Positions 19,133 to 28,604 of a stretch of DNA of 64,000 nucleotides are shown piece after piece. The stretch comes from Bacteroidales bacterium. GTDB lineage: Bacteria; Bacteroidota; Bacteroidia; Bacteroidales; JAADGE01. Position 1 is the stretch's first letter; every line of letters starts with the position of its first letter. The position numbers and the translations under genes are program-made. The stretch lies in the NCBI GenBank assembly GCA_021108035.1, contig JAIORQ010000055.1, positions 28,003 to 92,002 on the forward strand. Direction: 5' to 3'. The notes under the pieces are model-generated. The model was not told where the DNA came from, ran no database searches, and saw nothing but the letters and a program-made list of their open reading frames with translations.

Positions 19133-19525
19133 GTTGCTTATGCAATCTGCCAAGTTCATTTTTTTCACCTTAACGAAATTGATAAAAGCTTGCTTCAATC
19201 GGAAGAATGGGAAACGGATAATAAAGAAAATAAGAATATTGTAAATAATAAAACAGGAAGTACTACAAATTTTGTTTTTAACGAAAATATTACGATATAT
19301 CCTAATCCCTCTGACGGAATATATACCGTAAATCTCAATACTCAAAACTCAAATCTAAAAACCAAAATAACAATTACCGATTTAACCGGAGAAATCGTAT
19401 ATTCGGAAAATTATATTGATAACAATGAAATTACAATAAATATTTCAACAGAAAAATCGGGTATTTACTTTTTAAAATTTATTTCGGATAATAAAATAAT
19501 TATTAAAAAAATAATTAAGCTATGA
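19133..19525 (+). pseudogene. Fossil of the 3' end of a lipase gene copy (T9SS sorting domain)
   Basis: In one frame from 19133 the translation aligns to the last quarter of the hydrolase at 15197-17698. QVHFFHLNEIDKSLLQSEEW corresponds to QVHLFLDEIDKSLLINEGW, followed by the spacer and an intact T9SS type A domain (YPNPSDGIYTV, LTGEIVYSEN, GIYFLKFISDNKI). The hydrolase domain itself is gone and no start codon or signal peptide remains, so it cannot be exported. The DNA around 19175-19197 is nearly identical to 17342-17370. The stop overlaps the ATG of lipoprotein copy 3 by four bases, exactly as in the intact locus, so this marks the tail of a duplicated lipase-lipoprotein unit. Confidence 0.78.
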
Positions 19526-20238
19526 AACCATATAAACTTTTAACACTCATCTTTTTAAGCACATTATTTTTGCAATCTTGCGAAAGATTACTCACCGGCA
19601 GAAGCAATAAAAATAAAGTTCACGGAACGGTTACTGATAAAGAAACAGGAGAAGCAATAAAAGATGTAAAACTTACAATATACATTGAAGATTTCGACCG
19701 TACAAACGGTGAAGACGAAGTTACGGAACATACTGCATATACAGATGATAACGGAGATTATGACTTAAAATTTAAAAGAGAAGACGGAACTCATTATTAT
19801 ATTAAACCTACACATGATAATTATACATTAGTAATATTAAACGGTTGGTATCCGAATTTAGAGAACGGATTGGAAAATGAAATAAATTTTGAAATGACAA
19901 AGATAGGTCCTGCTAAAATAAATATTGTAACTTATCTTATAAACCCGGTCAACTCTCATGATTACAGTAATAGAATACCTGATGTTAAAATTACCGTTTT
20001 GGAAAGACATGAAGAAGATAATGATACTTATCCCATTTCTGTTGACACTATAAAATATACTGATAATACAGGTGAATGCTATATTGAATATTGGGAAAAA
20101 GAAGCTTTTCATTATTTCTTAAAACCTGAAAAAGAAGGTTATACTTATGATAAATGGGGCTATGATTATTATATGTTAGGATCTTATACACAAGGACATC
20201 CAAAAAATATTGAATTGGGAATGAGACAAGAAAAATAA
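19522..20238 (+). CDS. Small lipoprotein with carboxypeptidase-regulatory-like domain, copy 3
   Basis: The 238-residue third copy has the same lipobox (FLQSC) and first domain as copies 1 and 2. Protein identity is near complete up to about residue 110, but the DNA carries many silent changes, so this duplication is older or has been converted less. The C-terminal domain again differs (PAKINIVTYLINPVNSHDYSN) and keeps the FHYFLKPEKEGY motif. It is preceded by the fossil sorting domain and followed by a second fossil of the lipase 3' region. Expression would depend on read-through from upstream. Confidence 0.72.
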   Translation: MKPYKLLTLIFLSTLFLQSCERLLTGRSNKNKVHGTVTDKETGEAIKDVKLTIYIEDFDRTNGEDEVTEHTAYTDDNGDYDLKFKREDGTHYYIKPTHDNYTLVILNGWYPNLENGLENEINFEMTKIGPAKINIVTYLINPVNSHDYSNRIPDVKITVLERHEEDNDTYPISVDTIKYTDNTGECYIEYWEKEAFHYFLKPEKEGYTYDKWGYDYYMLGSYTQGHPKNIELGMRQEK

Positions 20239-20241
20239 ACT

Positions 20242-20439
20242 AATGAATTTATCCCCGATTATCTTGTACTTGACGGACACGATTGGAACCAAGGAGAAAT
20301 TTCAGCAGAAGTAAGCATAAGAATGACAAACGGTTTTCATGCATCAGCAGATGACCAAGTTCACTTGTATCTTGACGAGATAGACAAAAGTCTTCTTATA
20401 AATGAAGGGTGGAGTAATAATAAGAACAATTATTCTTAA
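20242..20439 (+). pseudogene. Second fossil of the lipase 3' region
   Basis: A 65-codon open stretch directly after lipoprotein copy 3 translates as NEFIPDYLVLDGHDW through INEGWSNN. This matches residues just before the sorting domain of the intact hydrolase at about 90 percent by eye. It stops before the T9SS domain, and no start is present. Together with 19133-19525 it shows that the lipase-lipoprotein unit was duplicated at least twice and then eroded. Confidence 0.78.
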
Positions 20440-20867
20440 AAAAACAACAAGTGATGCTTTAACCACCAAATATTTTTCAGAGAACCGGAACCTTCAAAAA
20501 TGAAACTACTCTTCGATTTCGAATATTTTTATATTTTACTTATTATCTGATTGTTACGGCAATTTTGTTTGTAAAAATATAATATTGCTGTTCGATTTTA
20601 ACAATACTTACTGTAATAATAATTTCCTTGATATATTATAAATAACTGTATTTTTGTGAGTTAAATGTTTTGGTATATATATTGACTTATTGTTTGCAGC
20701 ATTGCTCGGTAAGAATTTATTAATTAAAGATTGAGAAAGTTGCATGGTTTGTACCAATCTATTTCAATCTAATTATGTTATCTCAAACAGGTCTGAAATG
20801 TATTTTTATCAGTACCTAATAATGAGATTTAACCGAAGTTTTAGCAGAAATACAGAAAAATAAAAAA
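20440..20867. other. Gap without recognised features
   Basis: This AT-rich stretch between the last lipase fossil and the next promoter contains no credible coding region, RNA gene or strong palindrome that I can see. It may hold the decayed end of the duplicated unit. Confidence 0.5.
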
Positions 20868-20899
20868 TTTGCAACAAATGCATATAAAAGCTATATTTG
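20868..20899 (+). promoter_or_regulatory. Canonical Bacteroidota promoter for the 20976 gene
   Basis: TTTG at 20868-20871 and TATATTTG at 20892-20899 are separated by exactly 20 bases, matching the -33/-7 consensus TTTG-N19-21-TAnnTTTG. Transcription would start near 20905, leaving a leader of about 70 bases before the ATG. Confidence 0.65.
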
Positions 20900-20975
20900 C
20901 AAGATTATTCATTATGTTAAACCAAACAGAACACCAAAAAACTAAATTGTTTAACTTAATTTAAAATTTTTGGCT

Positions 20976-23114
20976 ATGAAAAATAAAATTTTTACAACAA
21001 GAAATTTATTCAGACTAATATTTATTGCTTTATTTATAACTGCAATAAATATTAATAATGCTGCAGCACAAGCAGTAAGTATTAACACAACAGGAAATGC
21101 TCCTGATGCAAGTGCAATGCTGGATATTGTTTCAACAAGCAGCGGAATATTAATTCCGAGAATGACAGAAGCAGAACGCGGAACAATTGATGTAACAGGT
21201 TCACCCACAGGTGTTATGGTGTATCAAACTGACGGAGCAGTCCCCGGTTATTATTATTATGACGGAACTGAATGGCAAAATTTGTTCAGTGGTGATATTC
21301 CTGTAATCCCCGGAGAAAGTGAATATTGGCTTCGTCCGGATGCTGACCCAACATACATCTATCCGGAGGGAAATACAATGATAAAAGTTTATGACGCAGG
21401 AGAAACTTACGGTATTCATTATGACGGTGGTACAAACCAATACGGTATTTGGGCAAGAACAACAGATGTAACAAACCCGACAGCAGCTGTTGCCGGTTTT
21501 TCTGATGTTGCCGGAAATCAGACTACCGGTTATTTAGGATATAACGGAAATTGGACTGCAACTGCACCGGCTACAACTTTCGGAACTGTATCCGGAAGCG
21601 GGGCATATGCAATTGCTGAAGATCCCGGCAGAACTGCTGTTTTCGGCAGATCAACAGGTAATGCCACTTTTGCGGCTACTATTAGTTATTCTGATGTTTG
21701 GATGGCAAATTATAATTATGTAGATAACTCATCTGATACTTATAATCCATCAACTGTTTATGCACAGTTGAACAATACAGATGTTACACTTGCAGGAGAT
21801 CATAAAGCATATACCGGTGTAAGTGTTTATGAAGGTGCTACTGATGGAGCAGGTACAACTATGGGGGCATATTTTCAAGGATGGGGATACAATAATGCCG
21901 GAACAGCAGGACAGCCTGCAGTAGGTGTTACCGGTGAAGGTCTTGGTACAATTTCGGGTTTATATGATTATGCAGCCGGAGTCAGAGCATCATCTAACTC
22001 ACCCGGAACTATTTATGCTCATCCTAACGGTTTAGGTGCTGCTGTTGAAGGAACAGGACGATACGGTGGAGCTTATTTTGATTTATTATATGATGCAGGA
22101 CCGGGTGTAGGCTATTACCTTGGTGAAACTTGGAATGGTTTAGTTGCAGATGCTTGGCCTGCTAACGGGTCAATGAATAGTGATATGTGGTTTTTTGGTG
22201 TACATGGTGCTCTTTTTAATGTAGATGCAAATAGCAGAATAAACAGACGTTCAGGAGGTGTTCTTGGATCTCATGAAGATGGCGGTGCTCAAAATGCATG
22301 GGGTTCACTTGGATATCATGCAAATAATAATAGTTATTATGGTGTATATGGTTCAACTCCATATGCTTCCGGCGGCGGAAAAAATAAAGTTTATAACGGA
22401 ACGGGAGTTGCAGGTTCCGGAAGTTTATTTGGTGCTTGGTTTAACGGTGAAACATATGGTATGGCAGTCAAAGGAGAAAGATTTGGATTGTATGTATCAG
22501 GAAAACAATATACGAATGAAGTAATTACTCAATTAAATGATAACGGAACAAATGAAAGAATTGCCACATATGTTCCAACTTCAATGACTGTTGATATTTA
22601 TATGAAAGGAACCGGACAATTAGAAAATGGTAAAGCAACAATTAATTTCGACAAAGAATATATAAATCTTATTTCTGATTCAGAACCTGTTATTGTAACA
22701 GTAACACCTATGGGACAAACTAATGGTGTTTATTTAGAATCTGTAAAATCAACCGGTTTCAGTATTGCAGAAAACAATGCCGGAAAATCAAATACTTCTT
22801 TCTCATGGATAGCTGTTGCTACAAGAAGAGGTTATGAAAATCCTGAAAACCCTAAAGAAGTTTTATCGTATGATTATGATAAAAATCTTTCTGATCATAT
22901 GTTTAATGACAGTGATTTAGAAAATGAGGGAAAACCAATGTGGTTTGACGGTGAAAAGATTAATTTTACAGAAGTTCCGAATGTAGTAAGAATGGATAAT
23001 AAAAAAGAAAGGAAAATTAGAGTTGATTCAAAAATAAAAATTATAGAAGAAGATATAAAAGTTAATAATGAAATTTTAAAACAATCATTCAAAAAAACGA
23101 AAGTAATAAAATAA
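20976..23114 (+). CDS. Exported fibre-like surface protein
   Basis: The 712-residue protein begins with a signal peptide ending NAAAQ near residue 32. The ATG at 20976 is chosen over an in-frame TTG two codons earlier. The block after the signal (VSINTTGNAPDASAMLDI, then SGILIPRMTEAER, then GVMVYQTDG, then YYYDGTEW) is a common N-terminal module of Bacteroidota fibre or phage-tail-like proteins. The middle 400 residues are Gly- and Tyr-rich with repeated GVYG, GVTG and GAYF elements, suggesting a beta-helix. The C-terminal 130 residues form a beta domain, then a basic tail. I see no T9SS sorting domain. Function unknown; adhesion or a surface layer is a guess. Confidence 0.72.
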   Translation: MKNKIFTTRNLFRLIFIALFITAININNAAAQAVSINTTGNAPDASAMLDIVSTSSGILIPRMTEAERGTIDVTGSPTGVMVYQTDGAVPGYYYYDGTEWQNLFSGDIPVIPGESEYWLRPDADPTYIYPEGNTMIKVYDAGETYGIHYDGGTNQYGIWARTTDVTNPTAAVAGFSDVAGNQTTGYLGYNGNWTATAPATTFGTVSGSGAYAIAEDPGRTAVFGRSTGNATFAATISYSDVWMANYNYVDNSSDTYNPSTVYAQLNNTDVTLAGDHKAYTGVSVYEGATDGAGTTMGAYFQGWGYNNAGTAGQPAVGVTGEGLGTISGLYDYAAGVRASSNSPGTIYAHPNGLGAAVEGTGRYGGAYFDLLYDAGPGVGYYLGETWNGLVADAWPANGSMNSDMWFFGVHGALFNVDANSRINRRSGGVLGSHEDGGAQNAWGSLGYHANNNSYYGVYGSTPYASGGGKNKVYNGTGVAGSGSLFGAWFNGETYGMAVKGERFGLYVSGKQYTNEVITQLNDNGTNERIATYVPTSMTVDIYMKGTGQLENGKATINFDKEYINLISDSEPVIVTVTPMGQTNGVYLESVKSTGFSIAENNAGKSNTSFSWIAVATRRGYENPENPKEVLSYDYDKNLSDHMFNDSDLENEGKPMWFDGEKINFTEVPNVVRMDNKKERKIRVDSKIKIIEEDIKVNNEILKQSFKKTKVIK

Positions 23115-23239
23115 TATTTGAAAGATTATTATTATTATTTCATCAAAAAAACTTGATAAATTAAAAAATATAACATATATTTAAGCAAAATATAACAAGC
23201 TAATTTAATTATTGTATAAATAATTTTTAAATAATTATT

Positions 23240-25180
23240 ATGAAAAACAGACTTTTATTAATCTTATTTATTCTTGTAAGCTTTAGTTTCGGTGCTTTTG
23301 CTCAAGGTATTACCAACAACGGAGCTGTGATTGTGATAGAATCCGGAACAACTGTTTCGGTTACAAACGGAGGCGGTTATTATAACTTAACCAACGGTAC
23401 AGCTCACGGACAAATTGATCTTGACGGTACTTTGGATATTGAGGGAGATTTTGAAAACAATGTTACTGATGTAACTGAAAATGTATTTATTAACGTAAAT
23501 ACTGACGGAACAGTAGTCTTTACCGGTACCGCTGATCAGAGTATAAGTAATTCAACGGCAAATGCTTATATTGATTTTGAAAATGTTACAGTTGATAAAA
23601 CTTCAAATACTGTATTTTTAGATGCAGGAAGTGCTGCAACTGTAAATGGTGTTTTAAACGTAAATGCCGGTACTTTCAGATTATCTTCACCTGCCGACGG
23701 AGAAGCCCCTTCAGGTTCTTTAATTACAAATACCGGTGCTGCGGGAAATGTAACAGGAGCCGGAGCATTGTGGGTTGACAGGCATTTTGAAACAAACGGA
23801 AGATGGGTATATTTCAGTGTACCTGTAAGTAACGGAAGTGATGATGATTTTGATAATACAAATAATTCTCATCCTTTTAATGCTAATTTATATACTTATG
23901 ATGAAAGCTATAATGCTCCCGGAACTCCGCCTAATACAAATTACACAAACTGGACAGAGCCTGCTTATGCATTTTATAATTCTTGGTACAACAATCAAAT
24001 TGCAGATGAATTTAGTGATGTAACAATGGATGGCGGTGATGCATTAGGATATGCTACTTATAATGAGCTTGAAATTGATGTTGAATTTGGAGGAAGCCCT
24101 TCGAGTTTAAATAATGCAGCTTCATACGGACCGGCAGTATCATATACATTCAATGACGGAAACAGTGGTTATTATGACGGATGGAATTTTGTAGGTAATC
24201 CTTATCCTGTTGCATTGGATTGGGATAATATAAATTGGACTAAAACCGGTATATCAAATACAGTTTATATGTGGGACGGAGATAACGGTAATTATGTATA
24301 TTATAATGACGGTTCTCCTGATGATCATGAAAACAGTCCGGGATCAAGTTTAAACGGAGATGCAAGATATATTCCTGCAATGCAAGGATTCTTTGTGAAA
24401 GCAAGTGCTGCACCTACTTTAACTATTCCTGATGATGCCAGATTGCACTATCAAAAAGATATGTATAAAAACGGAAGCGGTGAAACTACAGAGTTTGAAT
24501 ATATTATGTTAAGAACTGAACATGAAGGTTTTTCAGATGAAACTATTGTAAGATTTTTTGAAGATGCAACAACTGCAGTTGATGATGCTTTTGATGCATA
24601 TAAAATGTTTCCGTGGAGCACACCGGCAATGATTTATTCACTAGCTCTTAACCCGATTGAAATTCCGGTTGCAATTAACAGTCTGCCTGTCAGCACTATC
24701 GGAACAACAGTTCCTCTCGGTTTCTTAACAGAAGAAGCCGGAAGTTATTCAATTTCAGTTAATGAATATAACTTTGAGTTGAGTACCGAAGTTAAATTAA
24801 TTGATACTTATCTTGAGACAGAAACATTATTAGATGAAGGTATTGAATATTTTTTTACATTTGACGGCGGAGAAAACAGAGACAGATTTTTTCTTTTTGT
24901 AGCTCCCGAAGCTGTTGATATTGAAGATCCTCAAGAAGAATTTGAAACAAATGTTAATGTTTGGTCAAACGGGAATAATGTTCATATAACAATTTCATCT
25001 TATGAATTAATTGATGCAAGAGTTGAAATATTTGATGTTCTCGGTAAATCTGTTATTCAAAAAAGATTAATCGGAACATATAATGTAGTAAATGTTCCCG
25101 GATCAAGCGGTACTTATTTTGTTAAGTTAAGAACAAAAGACGGTACAGTAAGAACAGATAAAGTTTTTATTCAAAAATAA
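23240..25180 (+). CDS. T9SS type A sorting-domain surface protein
   Basis: The 646-residue protein has a signal peptide ending GAFAQ at about residue 22. The N-terminal 150 residues are a Gly/Thr/Asn-rich beta-solenoid-like region. The middle contains the phrase GWNFVGNPYPVALDWDN, a marker of a common Bacteroidota surface-protein module. The end is a T9SS type A domain (NVWSNGNNVHI, FDVLGKSVI, GTYFVKLRT, VRTDKVFIQK). It should cross the outer membrane by the type IX system. No enzymatic motif is visible. It follows the fibre-like gene by 125 bases and is closed by a clear terminator. Confidence 0.78.
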   Translation: MKNRLLLILFILVSFSFGAFAQGITNNGAVIVIESGTTVSVTNGGGYYNLTNGTAHGQIDLDGTLDIEGDFENNVTDVTENVFINVNTDGTVVFTGTADQSISNSTANAYIDFENVTVDKTSNTVFLDAGSAATVNGVLNVNAGTFRLSSPADGEAPSGSLITNTGAAGNVTGAGALWVDRHFETNGRWVYFSVPVSNGSDDDFDNTNNSHPFNANLYTYDESYNAPGTPPNTNYTNWTEPAYAFYNSWYNNQIADEFSDVTMDGGDALGYATYNELEIDVEFGGSPSSLNNAASYGPAVSYTFNDGNSGYYDGWNFVGNPYPVALDWDNINWTKTGISNTVYMWDGDNGNYVYYNDGSPDDHENSPGSSLNGDARYIPAMQGFFVKASAAPTLTIPDDARLHYQKDMYKNGSGETTEFEYIMLRTEHEGFSDETIVRFFEDATTAVDDAFDAYKMFPWSTPAMIYSLALNPIEIPVAINSLPVSTIGTTVPLGFLTEEAGSYSISVNEYNFELSTEVKLIDTYLETETLLDEGIEYFFTFDGGENRDRFFLFVAPEAVDIEDPQEEFETNVNVWSNGNNVHITISSYELIDARVEIFDVLGKSVIQKRLIGTYNVVNVPGSSGTYFVKLRTKDGTVRTDKVFIQK

Positions 25181-25209
25181 ACAAGGTCTTGTTTTTCATA
25201 ATAAATCAG

Positions 25210-25235
25210 CCCGTAAGTTTTCTTGCGGGTTTTTT
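25210..25235 (+). terminator. Rho-independent terminator after the T9SS protein gene
   Basis: The stem CCCGTAAG/CTTGCGGG (25210-25217 and 25222-25229) has a TTTT loop and is followed by six T residues. It lies 30 bases after the stop codon. Confidence 0.88.
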
Positions 25236-25253
25236 AATGGTAAAATGCTTTTG

Positions 25254-25300
25254 ATGCTTTAATGATTGAATGATTGAATGCTTTAATGATTGAATAATTG
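25254..25300. repeat. Short tandem repeats based on TGATTGAA
   Basis: The units TGCTTTAATGATTGAA, TGATTGAA and TGCTTTAATGATTGAA follow one another just before aroK. Simple strings of this kind are scattered in Bacteroidota intergenic DNA. No function is suggested. Confidence 0.55.
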
Positions 25301-25325
25301 ATATAACATCTAAATTAAAACTATA

Positions 25326-25835
25326 ATGAAAATCATCTTAACAGGTATGCCGGGAAGCGGTAAAACAACTGTTGCAAAGAAATTTGCAGAGCATAAAATG
25401 ATTGAATTTATTGATTCTGATTTATATATTGAGAATAAATATAATATGCCGGTCAGCCGGATATTCAGCGAGTCAGGGGAGAGTAAATTCAGAGAATATG
25501 AGCATATTGCTCTCATAGAGCTGTTGCGGAAAGATAAGTTTATTCTTGCTGCAGGCGGAGGACTGCCGTGTTTTTTTGATAATATGAATCTGATTAAAGA
25601 AAATTTTGTTTCAGTTTATTTAAATTTACCTGCCAAAATGCTGGTTGAGAGGATAATACAAACAGAAAAGGGTAGGAGCAGGCCCTTAATTCAAAACAAG
25701 ACAAAAAGTGAAATTCTTCATTATATTACAAAAACCTTGGAAAATCGAAAAAGATTTTACGAAATGGCAGATTACCAAATAGATGCAGCAGTATCTGTTG
25801 AAGATATCTTAAGAAATGATCCTTTCAATCTTTAA
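25326..25835 (+). CDS. aroK: Shikimate kinase
   Basis: This 169-residue enzyme phosphorylates shikimate at O3 in the pathway to chorismate and the aromatic amino acids. The P-loop GMPGSGKT is at residues 7-14, the shikimate-binding acidic motif DSDLY at 30-34, the FREYE segment near 57-61, the AAGGG motif near 76-80, and the lid with GRSRPLI near 117-123. The length is typical. The 3' end overlaps the convergent tilS gene by 27 bases, so the two transcripts are antisense at their ends. Confidence 0.93.
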   Translation: MKIILTGMPGSGKTTVAKKFAEHKMIEFIDSDLYIENKYNMPVSRIFSESGESKFREYEHIALIELLRKDKFILAAGGGLPCFFDNMNLIKENFVSVYLNLPAKMLVERIIQTEKGRSRPLIQNKTKSEILHYITKTLENRKRFYEMADYQIDAAVSVEDILRNDPFNL

Positions 25836-27152
25836 AATATTTTTTGTTTTATTCGTAATTTTAAACCTGTCATCAATTCTGTGTCCTGTTATCCAAACAA
25901 TCTTATTATCTGAAATAAGAAGATATGTTTTGTCTTTTTCAATCCGATTTAGTTTAATATCCGTAAAGAAATCACTTATTAACTTTTTGCCTGACATACC
26001 GAGAGGACAGAAGTAATCACCTTCTTTTCGTGTTCTTAAAGTTAAAGGATATTTAATTTTATCGGCATCTAAAAGTGCAATATTATTATCATTGCTGAAA
26101 TTAACTTCTTCTGAACTTTTTTTAATTCTTTCAAAAATTAATTTTATGGGTTCATTAACAAATTTTATATTTGATGTAATTATGCAGTTTTTATTTGTTT
26201 TATTTTCAATTTTGCTGATTATAAGATCATTTCTGTCTTTTAAAATTTTATAAGTTCTTGATAAAAAGACTTTTCCGGTTTGAAGATGCGGTAATGATGA
26301 TAAAATATCTTTAGTTTGGCTTGAATTAAAGCCGTAGGGTGCAATAATCTCAAATAGTAACGTCATAGATGCTTGGTTTCTCAAAAGTTTCTCAATATTG
26401 ATAAAAACGTGGTTACCAACAGATTTTACTATCTTCTTTATGTTGTTATTGATGTAATTTATATAAATTTCTTCCAAATCATTCAAAATGTCAAAATTAC
26501 TTGACATTGTATCGCTTATATTCGGATTAATTTCCTTTAAACGAGGAATTATTTCATGTCTTATCTTGTTTCTTACAAAGTTTGTGTCAAGGTTTGATTT
26601 GTCAATGCGATATGAGATATTGTTTTCTTTACAATAAGACTTTATTTCATTTTGTTCTGCAAATAATAAAGGTCTGATAATGTAACCGTTTTTTGCTTGA
26701 ATACTTCTCAAGCCTCTTATTCCTGTTCCGGCAATCAGATTAATGAAAAATGTTTCAATTTTATCATTCAGATGATGAGCTGTTAATATATAGTCTGTGT
26801 TATGTTTCTTTCTTAAGCTTTCAAACCAATCATATCTTAATATTCTGGCAGCCTCTTCAACGGAATATTTATTTTTTTCGGCAAAACTGCTTGTGTCAAA
26901 ACTTGTTACAAATAATTCTAAGTTAAGATTTGAAGCAATATCTCTTACAAAAGCTTCATCCTTATCAGATTCTTCAGCTCTTAGTTTAAAGTTACAATGA
27001 GCAAGTTTAATGTTATATCCCGATTCGTGTAACAAATAAGTAAGAGCAGTTGAATCACATCCGCCGCTTATTGCAATAAGAAGTTTATGGTCTTTATTGA
27101 AAAGCTTATTTTCAATTATATATTTTTCCGGGTTTATTAATATCGGGTGCAT
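25809..27152 (-). CDS. tilS: tRNA(Ile)-lysidine synthase
   Basis: This 447-residue enzyme converts the wobble cytidine of the AUA-reading tRNA-Ile to lysidine with ATP. The PP-loop motif SGGCDST is at 29-35 from the chosen start, followed by the HHLNDKIETF and IRPLL motifs of the N-type domain. TilS-specific C-terminal domains end in RIDDRFK. The ATG at 27152 is chosen. An in-frame TTG at 27212 would add 20 residues before the usual MHPxx start and overlap the upstream gene. It lies 56 bases downstream of the XRE regulator and converges on aroK. Confidence 0.92.
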   Translation of the reverse strand: MHPILINPEKYIIENKLFNKDHKLLIAISGGCDSTALTYLLHESGYNIKLAHCNFKLRAEESDKDEAFVRDIASNLNLELFVTSFDTSSFAEKNKYSVEEAARILRYDWFESLRKKHNTDYILTAHHLNDKIETFFINLIAGTGIRGLRSIQAKNGYIIRPLLFAEQNEIKSYCKENNISYRIDKSNLDTNFVRNKIRHEIIPRLKEINPNISDTMSSNFDILNDLEEIYINYINNNIKKIVKSVGNHVFINIEKLLRNQASMTLLFEIIAPYGFNSSQTKDILSSLPHLQTGKVFLSRTYKILKDRNDLIISKIENKTNKNCIITSNIKFVNEPIKLIFERIKKSSEEVNFSNDNNIALLDADKIKYPLTLRTRKEGDYFCPLGMSGKKLISDFFTDIKLNRIEKDKTYLLISDNKIVWITGHRIDDRFKITNKTKNILKIERIIS

Positions 27153-27208
27153 GATTAATAAATGAACCTCAAATATATTAAATTTATTTAAAACAAAGTT
27201 TAACTTGA

Positions 27209-27715
27209 TCAATCCGGATGATATTCTTTAAATGTATTGTTATTAAAAAAAATTACAATTCTTTCTACTTTCTCTGTGCTGTTTTTTTCTTCATTCTTTG
27301 TAATTTCTTTTTCAATTTCATTTGAACTGATTTTTTCCGGTTCATGTTTTCTGATTTTATCTTCTGCAGAATGAAATATTTGATCATCATCTTTATCCTT
27401 TTCAGAATAATCATCGGATTTTGAGTTTATTTCTTCTGTATTTTCTTTTTTTTCAGTAATTATCGGATTATCAGGTGATTCGTTAAATAGTATTCCTTGT
27501 TTTTCGTATTTTTTCATTTCTCCTTTACCGAATAGGAGCCAGTCAGTATTCAAATATTCAAAAGATTCCAATATTTTTTGTACGACTTCAAGGCTGGGAT
27601 TGTTTCTTCCGCTTAAGATATGAGACACACCTGATCTTTGAATTCCGATGATATCTGCAAATTTACTGTAGGATATGTTCTCAAGTTCAATAATTTTTTT
27701 AATTCGGTCTTTCAT
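27209..27715 (-). CDS. XRE-family transcriptional regulator with charged tail
   Basis: The 168-residue protein starts with an HTH_3 DNA-binding domain at about residues 3-62 (YSKFADIIGIQRSGVSHILS, then NPSLEVVQKIL, then NTDWLLFGKGEM). The remaining 100 residues are Glu/Lys-rich and largely unstructured, ending VIFFNNNTFKEYHPD. This layout recurs in Bacteroidota. The ATG at 27715 is preferred over a TTG seven codons upstream. The upstream region (27721-27932) has many TGTAA/TTACA half-sites that could be its own operators. Its target genes are not known. Confidence 0.85.
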   Translation of the reverse strand: MKDRIKKIIELENISYSKFADIIGIQRSGVSHILSGRNNPSLEVVQKILESFEYLNTDWLLFGKGEMKKYEKQGILFNESPDNPIITEKKENTEEINSKSDDYSEKDKDDDQIFHSAEDKIRKHEPEKISSNEIEKEITKNEEKNSTEKVERIVIFFNNNTFKEYHPD

Positions 27716-27720
27716 GATAG

Positions 27721-27932
27721 TTACAAGTATATACAATAATTTACATTAGTTATATTTACAATTATAAACAAGATAAAGATAATTGATAAATAAAGCATTA
27801 TGTAAATATAACACTATTTAATAAGTTTACAAAAGGAAATTTTAAAATAATCTGGAATATACAAATGTAAACATTAATAGTTATAAATGTAACTTCTGTG
27901 TTACTTTTGTAACTTAATTTGTAAGGTTGTAA
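27721..27932. promoter_or_regulatory. Cluster of TGTAA/TTACA half-sites upstream of the XRE regulator
   Basis: Within 212 bases I count TTACA at 27721, 27741, 27756 and 27827, and TGTAA at 27801, 27866, 27889, 27908, 27920 and 27928. GTTACTTTTGTAAC at 27900-27913 is a paired site. By a rough base-composition estimate about one would be expected by chance. The position next to the regulator's start suggests autoregulation, which is inference. Confidence 0.45.
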
Positions 27933-28320
27933 TTAGTTGTGTATCATATACTTGAATTTCTGTTTACAATCATCACTATTTATTTGTTTCTCACACTATA
28001 TTTATATTTAATAATAAGTAAATTATTGTGTAAACAACAACTTCATAAAAATAACGTATTTTACAGGTATAGAACCGGATACGTACATATTAAACGCTTT
28101 AATATTGTTATATTGACGAATTATTTGCCTGTTATATAAATATATACTTGATATAGCTGTGCTAAAATACAGGATTTCAAGTGTATAACTTAATATGAAA
28201 TCTATTAAAATTAATAAATATTAGATAATTTTTTGTTGTTCACAGATGTAAACATATGTTTTTACCATATTCTTAAGAAAGATACTACAGAATTCATAAA
28301 ATTTGTATATTTTTACTTGC

Positions 28321-28590
28321 TTAAGGTAACCTCTAATAATTAATTTGCATCAAGATTTTCAGAGTTTTTTATAGACGATTGAAATTTATGAAGCACTATC
28401 GGGATAATGCAAGAAAATTTCAAGAAGTATATGGAAAACTCTGAAAACCCTTTGGGAACAAATATAATAAACAATCTGACTTCGTTAAAATTTTTTGAAA
28501 TAGCTACGGCTATTACATAAAATTTGTGCCTCGCATCTTATTCATTATATTTGTTTCTTGAAAGAAATTAATTATTAGAGGTTGCCTTAA
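28321..28590. mobile_element. MITE-like element with GGTAACCTCTAATAATTAATT ends
   Basis: The terminal inverted repeats at 28321-28346 and 28565-28590 agree at 25 of 26 positions, each ending in TTAA. Inner complementary blocks CAGAGTTTT (about 28360) and AAAACTCTG (about 28436) add structure. There is no transposase, so it would need one in trans. A second element with related ends is at 62636-62820. It carries an outward promoter near its right end. Apart from the half-site cluster, I see nothing else in the 27716-28604 gap. Confidence 0.72.
28523..28553 (+). promoter_or_regulatory. Promoter inside the MITE, reading into the 28605 gene
   Basis: TTTG at 28523-28526 and TATATTTG at 28546-28553, with a 19-base gap, are a full match to the Bacteroidota consensus. 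Transcription would begin near 28560 within the element and run into the secreted-protein gene. Confidence 0.6.
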
Positions 28591-28604
28591 TTAAATCGCT
28601 TACT

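Noticed and set aside
27939..28139. Open 66-codon hydrophobic frame on the plus strand in the gap after the XRE regulator
   Set aside because: It is AT-rich, lacks a plausible start context and any motif, and lies in non-coding DNA full of half-sites and an element. It looks like chance.
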